A stretch of 64,000 nucleotides of DNA from Campanula takesimana (GCA_026119855.1 JAOWBW010001473.1:186001-250000); one strand, 5' to 3'. Counted from the stretch's first letter, positions 1 to 11,671 are shown. The notes: generated by a model not told the origin, from the sequence alone. Program-made: numbers and translations.

Positions 1-97
1 TTATTTAAGTGTAAATAAACTTCCAGTGTCATTGTTTTTCTTCTCCTCCCAGGTCAGCATCAAACTGATTTAGTTTCTCGTTTGTCGAATGTTATAG

Positions 98-924
98 GAT
101 CTACAGCATTTTCCTCGTGTTGAAGTGAGGCTAAAGATTCAAAGAAAGGGTGGTGATAGTGAGAAAGCCCCAAGTTTGAACATTAGATTGGAAAAATTGA
201 ACTCCCGCCGAAAAACATCAAGAGCCTTTACTCCTAGATTCCCAAAGGTACGTGATTCATCTTTGATATTTACTGGTTTGTGGCCACCAAATTGTGTTTT
301 CCACCTGTTTACAGGTGGAAGACAACATTGATAATGTTTCTCCCACCGTCCCAAAATTTTGGCCATTCATTTTGGGACAGAGGTAGTAGTACCATGTTTG
401 ATTTAGTCCTCTGTGGTAGTGCTTCTACTCTATAGTATGAAGTTATATATGTTCTCTATTCCCTGTACAGATAAAAGACGAAGCGTGGTGGTTGATCATT
501 GGTAACACTTCAACTTCTGAACTATATACTCTGAAGAGGATTTCATTTACGGATCGTTTGGTTACTCATATGGAGTTACCATCAGATGCAACCACTTTTG
601 AGGTTAGCAGATTTTTCTTTATAATTTGGTACATGTTGGAGAAATTTTGTGGTAGTTTTAGTTTTGCTTTCATTTATCTCATACATCATACGGACTCCCT
701 GAAAATCACGTACCCAAAAATAAAGCACATGCTCCGTGTATTGATGGACTTTTTTAATCTCCAAGACGCTTTGAGTTCAAAATTTCGAAGTGATTTTGCT
801 CTGAAGAACTCCATCGTTAACGAGATTTTGTGTTTATTGCCAGGGGTTGAAGCTGATTCTCATTTCAGATTGTTATCTTGGATATGAGCACGAATACTCC
901 ATCAAAGAACTTATACAATCTTAA
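98..924 (+). CDS. C-terminal end of a DExH-box RNA helicase (DExH14/ASCC3-type), partial
   Basis: Three exons are visible: 98-247, 471-602 and 844-924. All introns are phase 0 with GT..AG borders, and the stop is TAA at 922-924. The 120 residues seen include KDEAWWLIIGNTSTSEL and the tail ISDCYLGYEHEYSIKEL, the end of the second Sec63 domain of Ski2-like helicases of the ASCC3/BRR2 group. The wording fits plant DExH14 better than BRR2. Known family role: an ATP-dependent RNA helicase of the ASC-1 complex/ribosome-quality-control type. The helicase domains lie outside the window to the left. The gene converges with the membrane-protein gene ending at 2256. Confidence is high for the family and moderate for DExH14 itself. 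Confidence 0.85.
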
Positions 925-1451
925 CAGGCCGTAATAGAGTATGTATGTTAGATGCCATCTTTTGGATTGGTTGGCTTTTTGGAAAATTGGCCTTGTGGAC
1001 AATACTCCACCCGAAAGTTTTGATCTCAGCAACTGAAAGCCGGTGTTTGAGTTAGAATGCTGGTGTCAGGTCTATAAAGAAACGGACAACTTTATAAATT
1101 TTAGTTAAAACACATGCCTAAACTGTTAAACAGACAACTTTACAAGTGAAATGGCGCCCATTTCAATTTTATTGGTTACCTCCTATAGTAAATTTTTTTC
1201 CTGCTGTTTTTGGTATCCAGAAAGCTACATAGAAAATCGATGATCTAGTTTGTTTCCATTCTTTGGGTTATATTTTTAGTTCCCGTCAGAAATCAAGGAC
1301 TTACATTCAGGTTAGATTTGACCTCAACTTGGTAATGGGGGACAATACTGCTGTTATGGGCATACATATTTCACAATAATTTTCAAATGTTGCCAAGGTT
1401 TCAAGTACTTGCTTAATTTTTGGCTTTCAGCTCCAAAACCCTTACAGATTA
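925..1451. other. 3' untranslated and intergenic sequence after the helicase
   Basis: Non-coding sequence between the helicase stop and the first MITE. It should contain the helicase 3' UTR. I see no repeat or long open frame in it. Confidence 0.5.
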
Positions 1452-1806
1452 CTCCCTCCGTCTCAAAAGAATTTGCACATATTTTCTTTTCTGGGTGTCC
1501 TATTCGTAAATCCCATTGATCCCACTTTTTTAAAATGTTCCGACTTTTATGTTTTCTTTATTTACTATGCCCCACTAGTCATACTCACATGGTAAAGTGT
1601 AGGTCTCACTCTCAAAGGATTATACTCGCAACCATTTTCCTACTCACAATACTTTTGAATTTGAATGTATATGCCGGAACCATTTTCTTAATCACTATAT
1701 TTTTGAATTTATATCTTCTCTTAATTTCCGAAAAAAGAATAAATATGCTCTCTTTAATTTCCGAAGAAAAATGGTGGAAGTTAGTTTGGGACGGAGACGG
1801 AGGGAG
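1452..1806. mobile_element. Stowaway-like MITE (about 355 bp)
   Basis: Begins CTCCCTCCGTCTCAAAAG and ends GGACGGAGACGGAGGGAG, with TA on both sides. The inside is AT-rich without coding capacity. It sits between two convergent genes, so it may lie in either 3' UTR. Confidence 0.75.
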
Positions 1807-2255
1807 TATGTTCAAACTTCAATGCTGCTACAACTCTCGAGCAAGCCAATCTCCACAGAAGACTCTTAATCAGGAATATGTACATGCCATCTTGCCATTA
1901 CGGTTATAACTTAAAACAAACATTACAACTCATCTCGAACCCAGACAACCTCTAGGGCATGTCGAATACGAAAACCAAAGTACTTACACAATGACAGAAT
2001 ACATCTCTGTGAGCATGCAGAATAAGAAGATCCAAATATTTACACAATGTCAACATACATCTGACAGTATACGTTATGAACTCGATGGTTGTGGAGTTTT
2101 TACTGAATATATACAATTCTAACAAATGGAGAACGGAAAATATCAATAGTGCCAATATGATTCCTTTCTGTTGCACAGAGATACAGTGTGAATGTGTTCA
2201 GATCTAATTTATCAAGGGAAGGACGTTCATTTCCCATTATCTAGAGTCATCAAGG

Positions 2256-5200
2256 TCACTCCCAGTCGCTGTCAAAAAACCCAGCATCTCTCATTTCAGA
2301 GTAATATGCATTGTCAAGAAGCAAATCTTCCTCCTGAAAGCATCACAACTAAAGCTTTACGATACTGAATTAAGAAGGCGACTTTTTCACCGTGTTAATT
2401 CATGTTTTTATAAATTGATTTAAGCTAAAAGTTTACATTCATCTGGGACAAACTGAAAATGATGGTCCTTTAAAAGTTGGAATGGGTACTAATATTCACA
2501 TGATAAGAATGATCACCTGGAAGAAATCTGCAAGAAAAGTTGCATACAGGAGAGGAAGATACAGGGAGTGATAGCTGATAATCATGATACTGTACAACCT
2601 GCAAATTAGATGGAAACTTATCACTCGTAAACTTTTCGAGTAAGATCAAGTTCAAGATGGTCAATGACAATAATCCAGAGTATAGTTTTGGTACCATAGT
2701 CCCAAGCCAGCCCCACTTCCTGCAAGCCCACAACTGATCGATGCCACTAAACAAACCACAAACATGACAACGACGTAATTGTAGAAAGACGGCCTGGCTG
2801 TGTAAACAAAACAAGGAGCCTATTTACATCTGTGTACACCACACCACACTCACCAAAACAAAAAACAAAAAACAAAAAAAAATAATAATAATAAAGAAAG
2901 CATGCTTTTGGGATGGAAATGACTAACGTGGCAGCTTATCCTTCCACTTGGAGTAATGCACAAATAAGATGTAAGCGTAGACCCCCACAAACAATAGTTC
3001 ATGCACTGTCCATAAGCCCCATTTTGCCCTATGAGTGGTCTCACCATCCATGAAAAGAGGGACTCCAAAACCAAATATGAATATTACCTGACAGTAACAA
3101 CAACAAAGCCTTAGTCCTGAAATGGTTTGGTGTCAGCTACCATGAATCCTCATATATGTACTCCCTCCGTTTCACGTCACTTGAGACTTTTGGTCAACTT
3201 AATATCGTTTTGACGAAGACTTTATAGACTATGATCCTAATAAAAAATTTAAAAATTATGAAATGATTCACCATAAAAAACACAATCACATTTTTTTAAT
3301 TTTTATTAAGATCATCAAATTTTCTAGTCTTCGTCAAAACGATATTAAGTTGACCAAAAGTCTCAAGTGACGTGAAACGGAGGGAGTATTTGTTAAAGAA
3401 AAGATGTGGCAAAAAAAAGTTAAAAGAAGAAATATGTGGCAATAAAATTAGGAAAAGGAAAAGAGAAAAGGGGACAACATAAAGGAAATATCAAAAGGGA
3501 ATTCAGATAATTTGATAGTTACACGAGCATAGATAACATTTCTGCAATCTCAACCCCTAACCCTAATACAACACACGAGTGAATCTTCAGTATGCTCTAT
3601 AAAGAAAATGTCCAAGATATATCATGCGATAAATGGAACTCCGAGGTTCACTCATCAGGTTGCATAGAGAATTTTATTTCCACATGAAGACTCGATGAGT
3701 ATTCATAAATGCATGCAATACGCCAATACCTTTTTCCAGGTACGCTTATAATTGTTTAAATTATGGGCGTAAAGAATCTTCTTCTCCTTTTTTTCCTCCC
3801 ATTATTTTATGATACTCCCTCTATCCCAAAATGATCTTCCGGTTTGACTATTCAATTTTTTTTAAGGATATGAACAGTTGCTTCACTAGACATGCTTTGT
3901 TTATGCACTTTTAAGCCCAAATTGTGGAAATGGGAAGAACTTTTTGGGACAATGAAAAATGAGTAATGGGAAGATCATTTTGCGACGGAGGGGGTACTTT
4001 GCAGTCAATTGGTTATCAGAATGGAATATGCAGGTCAAACCATATAAAAGAAAAAAACTTGCACAACAAACTCAATTCACCTTGAGAAGCATATCCACTC
4101 CAACAATCACGCCAGAAACAATGAAAGTCTGTGCCAGAGTTTCCAACCCGCTAGCATAATTTTCCTGAAGTAAGAAGGCCAGCACGCTAATCTCCAAACA
4201 TAACATTCCAGATTCTGTGAACAGCGACAACAGGTTCCAATAAACCTCCTTCCCTGGAGTGCACTGCCATGTCTATTTGCATCAAAAAGTTAGAGAGTAA
4301 GGGTGAGTTTGGGATTGCTTATGATTCTCTTAAAGTGATTTGTAAAAAGTGATTATAATATAAGTGATTATTTTATCATTAATTTATTAATTATGAGTAT
4401 GTTTGGATATCACATGTCCGAAATTGATTATGAAAGATAAATTCCAAAAATATCCCTTACTCAATGCATATAAATATAGTAAATGCACCATATGAATGAG
4501 AGGTTATCAATGTAAAACGTTATATCAAAACAGCTTTTAGAATCACTTTTGGCAAAAGCTGGGTCATAGTTGCTTCTGTCAAAACGCAGTTTTCTGCGTT
4601 TTGATAGCTTAAAATCAGAATCAGATTTGACATCCAAACACCACGAAAGTGATTTTTGATCTCTGAAAGTGATTATAAGCCTCAAGAACGCACTCCCAAA
4701 TCTCACCCTAAATGGTAGAATCAGATACTCAAAATTTTAATCTCATAAGTTAAACTACGGCCTACAAGACAGAAACTCTGAGCAGTAAGACATTGCATCG
4801 TTAGCAGCAGCATCCCAAAAGAAAACCAAAATGGTAATAACTATTGTTTCACCTTCCAGAACTCATGGTCAAAGATGCTTCTTAAAGGAACTACTCCCTC
4901 TGTCCCTAAATGAGTGTCAATTTTCAAGAAATCTTTGTCCCTAAATGAGTGTCAATTTTCAAGAAATCTTTGTCCCTAAATGAGTGTCTTTTTTGAACAT
5001 AACTTTCTCCCTAAACGTTTTTTTTCGAAAAAAAATTCACCGGTTTCTTTATACGTGCAAAACTAAGGGTTTGGAAAGGAGATTACAAGATTATATATGA
5101 ATCGTTGTTACCAAATTGTTCAAAAAGTTGAGATTTTCAGTGTCCCTTAAAATGAAATTTGGACACTCATTTAGGGACAGAGGGAGTATTATCTTTTGCC

Positions 5201-6603
5201 ATGCCTCATCCATTGTGTAGAGATCAAAACTATGGAATCACTAAAACTTGATGACAAATATCCATTATAACAGTGCAACTTCAAACTTTTCTGTGTATCA
5301 CAGTATGACAGCTTTCAGCCCCTATTCAAAGTTTCATTTTGATTATAATCGATATTAAATGAATTACATTAATCTTTTAATATAAAATTTGCCCTTCCTT
5401 CTGATACAACACCAGTTGCAAGGTTGATAAGTGTCTAAACTCTCTATAAAACCCAATGACTTTCAGACACTTGACTTTGGCTTCCCTCAATCATTTTCAT
5501 TTTCCGGTCCAACCTTCCTCATCGTGAAGATGAAATGTCCTGTAAATTATTTCCAGCTCATCTATCAAGTATCAACTTCAAGACAGCAACCAACCATGAC
5601 TAAGGGGTGTTTGGTGCATCAAGCATCAAGTGCTTGATGCTTGATATAATGTAAGAGTAATTTGAAGGTAGGATGCGTGATTTTATTCTTTTATTCGACA
5701 TAAATATGTCCTACATCCTCTTAATCATTGAGAATCAAAATCCTTGCTTGACGAGTAAGAGCCTCACTCAACATCCAACATCTAGCGCCCAAAGTGATCA
5801 AATGCATCCTACCTCCAAATTACCCTTATACTATATTAAGCATCAAGCACTTGATGCTTGATACGCCAAACACCCCCTAAATAACCTCTTACAATCATCA
5901 GTTAACTCCTAACTAGCAGAATGCCAATCATGCCATCCCTATGCCCTTCCTCATCTTCAAATCATAAACCATCATTACTTATAGTCGCCTTAGTTAATTT
6001 CCACTCACTACCTTCAATATCCTCAAGCGCATGACAATCATAAAAGGAAATTATGAAACCCAAACCTATTAAAACTTAACCAATCAAACAGAGTTTTTTT
6101 CCAATCACAGTTATTCACATGGTTAATCTGATGACACACACTAATCCCTCTGCTTCATAAACAGGCTTACAGTCGTCGTCAAAACTTGAAATGGAACACC
6201 AATAGAGTGCACCATATTAGATACTAAATTTATAGCTGTTAAAAATACATATTTAAAATGAGATTCATATGAAATCATATTTGGGGAAGACATATTAACG
6301 TTCAATTTCAAAAGTCAAAATGATTGTTACCTGAAAGGAGCACCAAGCGAAGTTAAGAAGAACGGAAAACCAAAGGAGCACATAATAAGCGATCATTACA
6401 AAGGAGCGGCCATTTCTGAGCTTTATGAGATTCTTCTTGGCGTTAAAACACAAGTAAATGACGAATAATGCGGAGGGAATAACAAGAGTTGAGTTGTACC
6501 AGAAGCCATGGCAGCTGGATTTGACGCCATCGGTTGTAGAGGGAGGGGTCGGGGTTGGAGATAGAGCTTGTGCGATTGAAATTAGGTCGAGATTGTTGGA
6601 CAT
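2256..6603 (-). CDS. TPRA1/CAND2-like multi-pass membrane protein
   Basis: Six exons were rebuilt on the minus strand: 6331-6603, 4081-4263, 2928-3087, 2695-2797, 2517-2598 and 2256-2333. They total 879 nt and 292 aa, with all phases consistent. The start at 6603 gives MSNNLDLISIAQ; the end is DAGFFDSDWE followed by TGA. Motifs include a HGFWYN..P..LFVIYLCFNAKKNL segment, LNFAWCSFQ, CTPGKEVYWNLLSLFTES, YHSLYLPLLY and TFLADFFQ. Several hydrophobic segments fit about seven membrane spans. This matches the plant 'candidate G-protein-coupled receptor 2' family related to animal TPRA1, where Arabidopsis CAND2 has a similar length. A receptor role is debated for the family. Introns 1 and 2 are swollen by MITEs. 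Confidence 0.9.
3161..3386. mobile_element. Near-palindromic Stowaway-like MITE in intron 2 of the CAND2-like gene
   Basis: The first 61 bp, from CTCCCTCCGTTTCACGTCAC through GACGAAGACT, are repeated exactly in inverse complement at the other end. TA duplications flank it. The loop of roughly 100 bp is AT-rich. Transcription across it would give a long hairpin. Confidence 0.9.
3815..3994. mobile_element. Stowaway-like MITE, about 180-bp family, intron 2
   Basis: Ends are CTCCCTCTATCCCAAAATG and the complement of CCCCCTCCGTCGCAAAATG, flanked by TA. The same roughly 180-bp family recurs at 11672, 17379, 32418, 51903 and 55429. All share AAAATGATCTTC next to the end and a GAATAGTCAAA-type inner motif. 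Confidence 0.8.
4301..4708. mobile_element. Tourist/PIF-Harbinger-like MITE in intron 1 of the CAND2-like gene
   Basis: Inverted ends GGGTGAGTTTGGGATTGC and GGGTGAGATTTGGGAGTGC are flanked by TAA on both sides (4298-4300 and 4709-4711). TAA duplication and a GGG..GTTTGG terminus are the hallmarks of PIF/Harbinger MITEs. Length is 408 bp. Confidence 0.8.
4894..5186. mobile_element. Stowaway-like MITE, 260-bp family, with duplicated end, intron 1
   Basis: TIR CTCCCTCTGTCCCTAAATG with TA duplications. The first roughly 38 bp (GTCCCTAAATGAGTGTC...) are repeated in tandem at the left end, which makes this copy longer than relatives at 6924, 12529 and 32967. Confidence 0.85.
5604..5877. mobile_element. 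Tourist/PIF-Harbinger-like MITE with palindromic sub-ends, intron 1
   Basis: Ends GGGGTGTTTGGTGCATCAAG and GGGGGTGTTTGGCGTATCAAG lie between TAA duplications (5601-5603, 5878-5880). Each end also holds its own 13-bp-arm palindrome (ATCAAGCATCAAG / CTTGATGCTTGAT). Confidence 0.8.
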
Positions 6604-6923
6604 TTTTCAGAGAGGATGAGATTGAGAAATTGAAGACATGGACGGAACCCTAATTTTGAAAATGAGTATTAATTGGAGTTAAATTTGGGGGAATGCTGAA
6701 TCATGTGTGTATATATTGATACAAATACATAGATGTATAGTAATTGTAGAGAGAGAAGTAGATTTTGAGAGGAAGGAAGGAAGGATGGATGAGAGAGTTG
6801 AATAAGAAAAACATCGGGATGAAGAAGAAGAATTGGCAGATTGGCGCGTTGTCCGTTTATTCCCGGTACACATTTCGTTTTATTGCGTTTTAACCTTTTT
6901 CCTCTCTCTCAACATACTACTTA
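6604..6923 (-). promoter_or_regulatory. 5' leader and presumed promoter of the CAND2-like gene
   Basis: The 320 bp upstream of the start codon contain pyrimidine-rich stretches on the minus strand and an ATATATACAC stretch near 6709 that could serve as TATA element. No experimental support; placement is inference. Confidence 0.3.
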
Positions 6924-7180
6924 CTCCCTCTCTCCCTAAACGAGTTTTCATTTTCAAAAAAATTTTGTCCTAAAATGAGTGTCTTTTTTTAGCATAACTT
7001 TCTCCATAAAAGTTTTTTTTTGAAACTTTTTTCACCGATTTCTTTATACGTGTAAAACTAAATTTTGGAAAGGTTATTACGAGATTATATATGAATATTT
7101 GCTACCAAATTGTACAACAAAGTTGAGATTTTCAATGTCCCTTAAAATGAAATTTGAACACTCATTTAGGACAAAGGTAG
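6924..7180. mobile_element. Stowaway-like MITE, 260-bp family, degenerate
   Basis: Starts CTCCCTCTCTCCCTAAACG and ends with the complement of CTACCTTTGTCCTAAATGAG. It sits between TA dinucleotides just upstream of the CAND2-like gene. Confidence 0.7.
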
Positions 7181-7212
7181 TATCATTTTTTGGGTTGTTT
7201 AACAAAAACATA

Positions 7213-7524
7213 CTCCCACCATCCCAACACAAGTAGGACCAGAGGAGTTTACATACTAATTAAGAAAAACTAGTAAATGTGTGGTAGAAAATGAAGAGAG
7301 ATAATGAGTGGAGTAAATAGTAGTATTAGTTAGATAAATTGAGTGGTGAAAAATGAAGAGAGAGAATGAGTGGGATAAATAGTAGTGTTGGTTGAATAAA
7401 TTGAGTGGTGGAAAATGAAGAGAGAGAATAAGTGGAGTTGAAACATTTTCATTTTGGGCAGTCTCACTTTTAGTGGGACGTCTCAAAAGGGAAAGAAGTC
7501 TCACTTGTGCTGGGACGGAGGGAG
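7213..7524. mobile_element. Stowaway-like MITE, 310-bp family
   Basis: TA at both sides. It ends in GTGCTGGGACGGAGGGAG. The centre holds repeats of AAATGAAGAGAGAGAATGAG. A better-kept relative at 12333-12877 carries a nested insertion. The minus-strand open frame inside it is not a gene. Confidence 0.75.
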
Positions 7525-7526
7525 TA

Positions 7527-8557
7527 TTCCCTATGTCTCAAAATAACAAGTTAGTATTAAAAAAAACATGTTTCACAATAAGGAGTCGGTTTTGTGAAAA
7601 ACGCGTTTTACACTAAGCTATGGAAAAAACGTGTTTTTTACAATTGCATTCTCTAATATTATCATGTGCCTCTTCTAATATTACAAAGTCTATGTTCTAA
7701 TTTTACATTTATAAATATTCAAGCATGCACAATTATACACTTAAACAGACACTTTAGAGCTAATGTTATGATTGTCGGTTGTAGTGTTGGAAAGTGCCTC
7801 TTCTATTGTTAAAAGTGTTGCATCTAGTGTTGAAAAATGTCTCTTACATTCTCAACAAATGTCTGGTGTGTTTTTGAAAGTATCAAAACATGTGCCTGCT
7901 CTAGTGTTAAAAATTGCCTCCTGTAGTATTGAAAACTGCCTCATTTAGTGTAAAAAAGTGTCTGGTGGGTTTTTCAAAGTTCTAAAACAAGTGTTTGCCC
8001 TAGTATTAAAAAGTGTCTCCTGTAGTATTGCAAAATGTCTCCTACTGTGTAAATAAGTGTTTAGTGGTTTTTCGTAAGTTCCAGTTATTTGAAAAAATGC
8101 CACCGCGTCTTTTAATAACGTTCCGTTTATTTACAAAAATGTCACTCCGCATATAGAAAACACGTTTTACACTAAGACACGTGTGAAACGCGTTTTCCCT
8201 AAGATTTTCTGCACAATAAGAGATGTGTAAAATTTGTTTTACATTAAGAGATTTTGTTTTACATTAAAGGCTAAAACAGATTTTATACTAAAACGAATGT
8301 AAACAAATATTTCTCAAAATTTTCACCAAAATAACTTATTATTTTTCAGTGTCTCATTAATTAATAAATTTTTATTTTATTAACTTTTATTATTTTTTTA
8401 GTTCACTCTACTAGTTATATTCACACAATTAAATTGTGAGACTCACTCTCAAATAATCATACTTACAATCACAATGCTTTTAAATATATAATCTCACCTT
8501 AATTCATGTTCAACTCTAAGATGGTGCAAGCATTTTATTTTAGAACGAAAGAAGTAT
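7527..8557. repeat. Low-complexity repeat tract, probably decayed DNA elements
   Basis: Left border TTCCCTATGTCTCAAAATAAC is weakly mirrored near 8366 (complement of AATAATAAGTTATTTTGG). Inside, short phrases such as AAAAGTGTCTCCTGTAGT and AACGCGTTTTACACTAAG recur in degenerate form. 8350-8557 resembles the right half of the MITE at 1452. No gene seen. Confidence 0.4.
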
Positions 8558-8627
8558 TATTTAATAATTAATTAATTATTAATTATAATATAATATAATC
8601 ATTAGAAAAGTCTAGGGTTTAATGTTT

Positions 8628-11533
8628 GGAATTTTTCCTCTAGGGCCCCCAGTCCCAGATTTAATTACACATAAATCCAGGCCCAGATTAAATGCCAGAT
8701 AAGGAGCTGGGCTGAGATCCAAATTCCCCATACACCCCTAGGGCTACGTTGACCAGTCAAACATAGCTTCTAAATGTCCAAACTACCCCAAACCCTCAAA
8801 CAAAGCCCTCCCCTCCCCTCTTACCCAGTTTTACGCTTTATTTCTCTCTCACACCCACTTCGTTCTCTCTCTCCAAAACACTCACCGGCCCCTCATTTTT
8901 TTCCGGCGACGGAGACGGCGGCCTAGACAAAACACTAACCCCTCATCTCCCCTCCCTATTTTGATCTTCAACCTCATCTAAGCACACAGACACACACATA
9001 ATTCTCTCACTAAACCAAATCACAGTCGCACACACAAGATTCCGGCCGCTCACTTCTCCATCTCCGGCGGATAGCTTCTCCCTCTCCGAACAACCTCTTC
9101 ATCTTCTCCAGTCTTCTTTTCTCCGGCGAATCCAGATCTGGCGATCGCGTTCACCAACGAAATCCAGATCTGGCGCTCCTATTTTCTAGTGATACCAGAT
9201 CTAGTCTCTCTCCTCCGACCGGTGTCATTCTCTATCTACATCTGTTTGCGTGTTTGAATCCAGTACTCTTGTTGAGTCTTCCGCAAATGATTTTTAGTTC
9301 CGGTGCATAGTTTGAATGTTTTTCGGCTGCAGTTTATATGCTTTTGTATTGTAATGAAATGGAAATTGTAGATGGTGATTGTCCACAAGTTTCATAATTT
9401 TACAGTTTTGGTACCTAATTGGTGGTGATTTTTTTAAGAAAATGAAACAATGTCTGACTACATATGATATTAATTTTATTTTATTTTGAAAGTTCATATG
9501 AGAACAATTGGTCTTATATGTCAATTATAAGACTTTGACTGAGTTTGATAAGATAATATAAACTTTTTTTTTTCAAAAATGGAAAAAAAATGAAAATTTT
9601 CGACTCTTATATGTTAATTATAAGAGGTTGACATATCTTATGTGTCAGTTATCAGAGTTGACTGTTGTTTTGACCGAATATGAAAGTCAACGATAATAAA
9701 ATTTTATTATTTTAATTTAATTGTGGAAAAAAATGTGAAGAAATGACTTTTCTACTTCCGTTATAAGAGAAAAATTGGTCTTACACACTAGTTATAAGAG
9801 TTTAACAAAGTTTGACTAACCTTTTTTGCCTAAAAAAAAATGAAGAAGGTGTTTTTTTTTTTCACTTTTATATCTTAATTATAAGAGGTGGGCATGTCTT
9901 ATATGTCAGTTATAAGAGTTTGATTACTATTTGACCAAGTTTGAAAATATTTGACCAAATAATATTATTATTATTTTCTAAAAAAATGAAAAATTGAAAA
10001 TTTTCGACTCTTATATGTTAAATATATGTAAGTTATAAGAGTTTAACTGCTGCTTGACCGGGTCTGACCAAATTTGACCAAATAATATTTTTTGTTTTTT
10101 TCTAAAAAAAATGAAAAAAGTGGAATATTTTGACTCTTATATGTTAAATATGTGTCAGTTATAAGAGTTTGACTGCTGTTTGACCGAGTTTGATCATATT
10201 TGACCAAATAATATTATTATTTTTTTCTTAAAAAAATGAAAAAAATGATTATTTTTTTTTACTCTTATATCTTAATTATGTGTAAGTTATAAGAGTTTGA
10301 CTGATGTTTGACCGGGTTTGACCAAATAATATTTTTTATTTTTTTCTTAAAAAATGAAAAAAGTGAATTTTTTTTTACTCTTATATGTCATTATGTGTCA
10401 GTTATAAGAGTTTGACCGAGTTTGGCAAAAAAAATATATTATTTTTTTGTAAAAAAAAATGAAAAAAGTAATTTTTGTAACTCTTATGTGTTAGCTATAA
10501 GAGTTTGACTGCTGTTTGACCAAAAAAATTATTATTTTTTTGTAAAAAAATGAAAAATTTATTTTTTTTGTAACTCTTATATGATAATTATGTGTAAGTA
10601 ATAAGAGTTTGACTGCTGTTTGACCAAATTTGACCCAAAAAAAATTGTTATTTTTTTGTAAAAAAATGGAAAAAGTGATTTTTTTTTTTTTACTCTTATG
10701 TGTTAGTTATAAGAGTTTTACTGTTGTTTGACCAAATTTGACCAAAAGATTTTATTATATTTTTCTAAAAAAATGAAAAAAATAATTTTTGGTAACTCTT
10801 ATATGATAATTATGTGTAAGTCATAAGAGTTTGTCTGCTGTTTGACCAAGTTTGACCAAAAAAAATATTATTTTTTTTTGTAAAAAAATGGAAAAAGTGA
10901 AATTTTTGACTCTTATGTGTTAGTTATAAGAGTTTGACTGCTGTTTGACCAAGTTTGACAAAAAAAATTATTATTTTTTTGTAAAAAAATGAAAAAGGTA
11001 ATTTTTGTAACTCTTATGTGTTAGCTATAAGAGTTTGACTATTGTTTGACCAAGTTTGACCAAATTTGACAAAAAAAAACAATTTTTTTGTAAAAAAATG
11101 AAAAAAGTAATTTTTGTAACTCTTATATGATAATTATGTGTTAGTTATAAGAGTTTGAATGTTGTTTGACCAAGTTTGACAAAAAAAATTATTATTTTTT
11201 TGTAAAAAAAAATGGAAAAAGTGAAATTTTTGACTCTTATGTGTTAGTTATAAGAGTTTGACTGCTGTTTGACCAAACTTGACCAAAAAAAAAATATTAT
11301 TTTTTTGTAAAAAAATCAAAAAGTAATTTTTAAACTCTTATATGATAATTATGTGTAAGTTATAAGAGTTGACAAAAATTTGACCAAAAAAAAGTAAAGT
11401 TGGGAAGAGATATGAGGGTATTTTAGTCTTCTTACATCATTTTGCTAGTGAGGGGTGTATGAGGAATTTTCCATCTGAATTTTCCTTATTTGGGTTTGAA
11501 TCTGGGCTAAGGGTCCTAGAGTCCAAGACCCAT
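8628..11533. mobile_element. Non-autonomous Mutator-like element 1
   Basis: Ends GGAATTTTTCCTCTAGGGCC and, inverted, GGGTCTTGGACTCTAGGACC. Flanks TTAATGTTT (8619-8627) and GTAATGTTT (11534-11542) match in 8 of 9 positions, as expected for a Mutator 9-bp duplication. The left third (8780-9260) looks like a gene leader: C/T-rich, with TCCGGCGACGG-type motifs. The right two thirds are a tandem array of hairpins. No transposase is present. A sister copy with a perfect 9-bp duplication lies at 39652-46998. Confidence 0.7.
9470..11400. repeat. Tandem hairpin array, units of about 100-125 bp
   Basis: Roughly 15-20 diverged units. Each carries CTCTTATATGTTAATTATG followed by GTTATAAGAG, an inverted repeat. 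Then come GTTTGACCGAGTTTGACC and an A-run (AAAAAAATGAAAAAAGTG). TTGACC/TTGACT cores occur several times per unit. The array is AT-rich with no open frame. Confidence 0.85.
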
Positions 11534-11671
11534 GTAATGTTTCCCTCGCGTGAGATATTTCATAAATCCCAAATTTTAAGTACTTTTTTATTTTGTTCAA
11601 AGACAAACACCTCACCACCAAAGACAAATGAATGTTAATTGCTCCATTATTAAATACTAAATAACATGATA

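Noticed and set aside
7256..7504. 82-codon minus-strand open frame
   Set aside because: It lies wholly inside a MITE and reflects its repeated GAGAGAGAATGAG sequence; no known protein features.
9470..11400. Direct repeats with spacers that look array-like
   Set aside because: Not CRISPR: plant DNA, degenerate AT-rich units, variable spacing, no cas genes.
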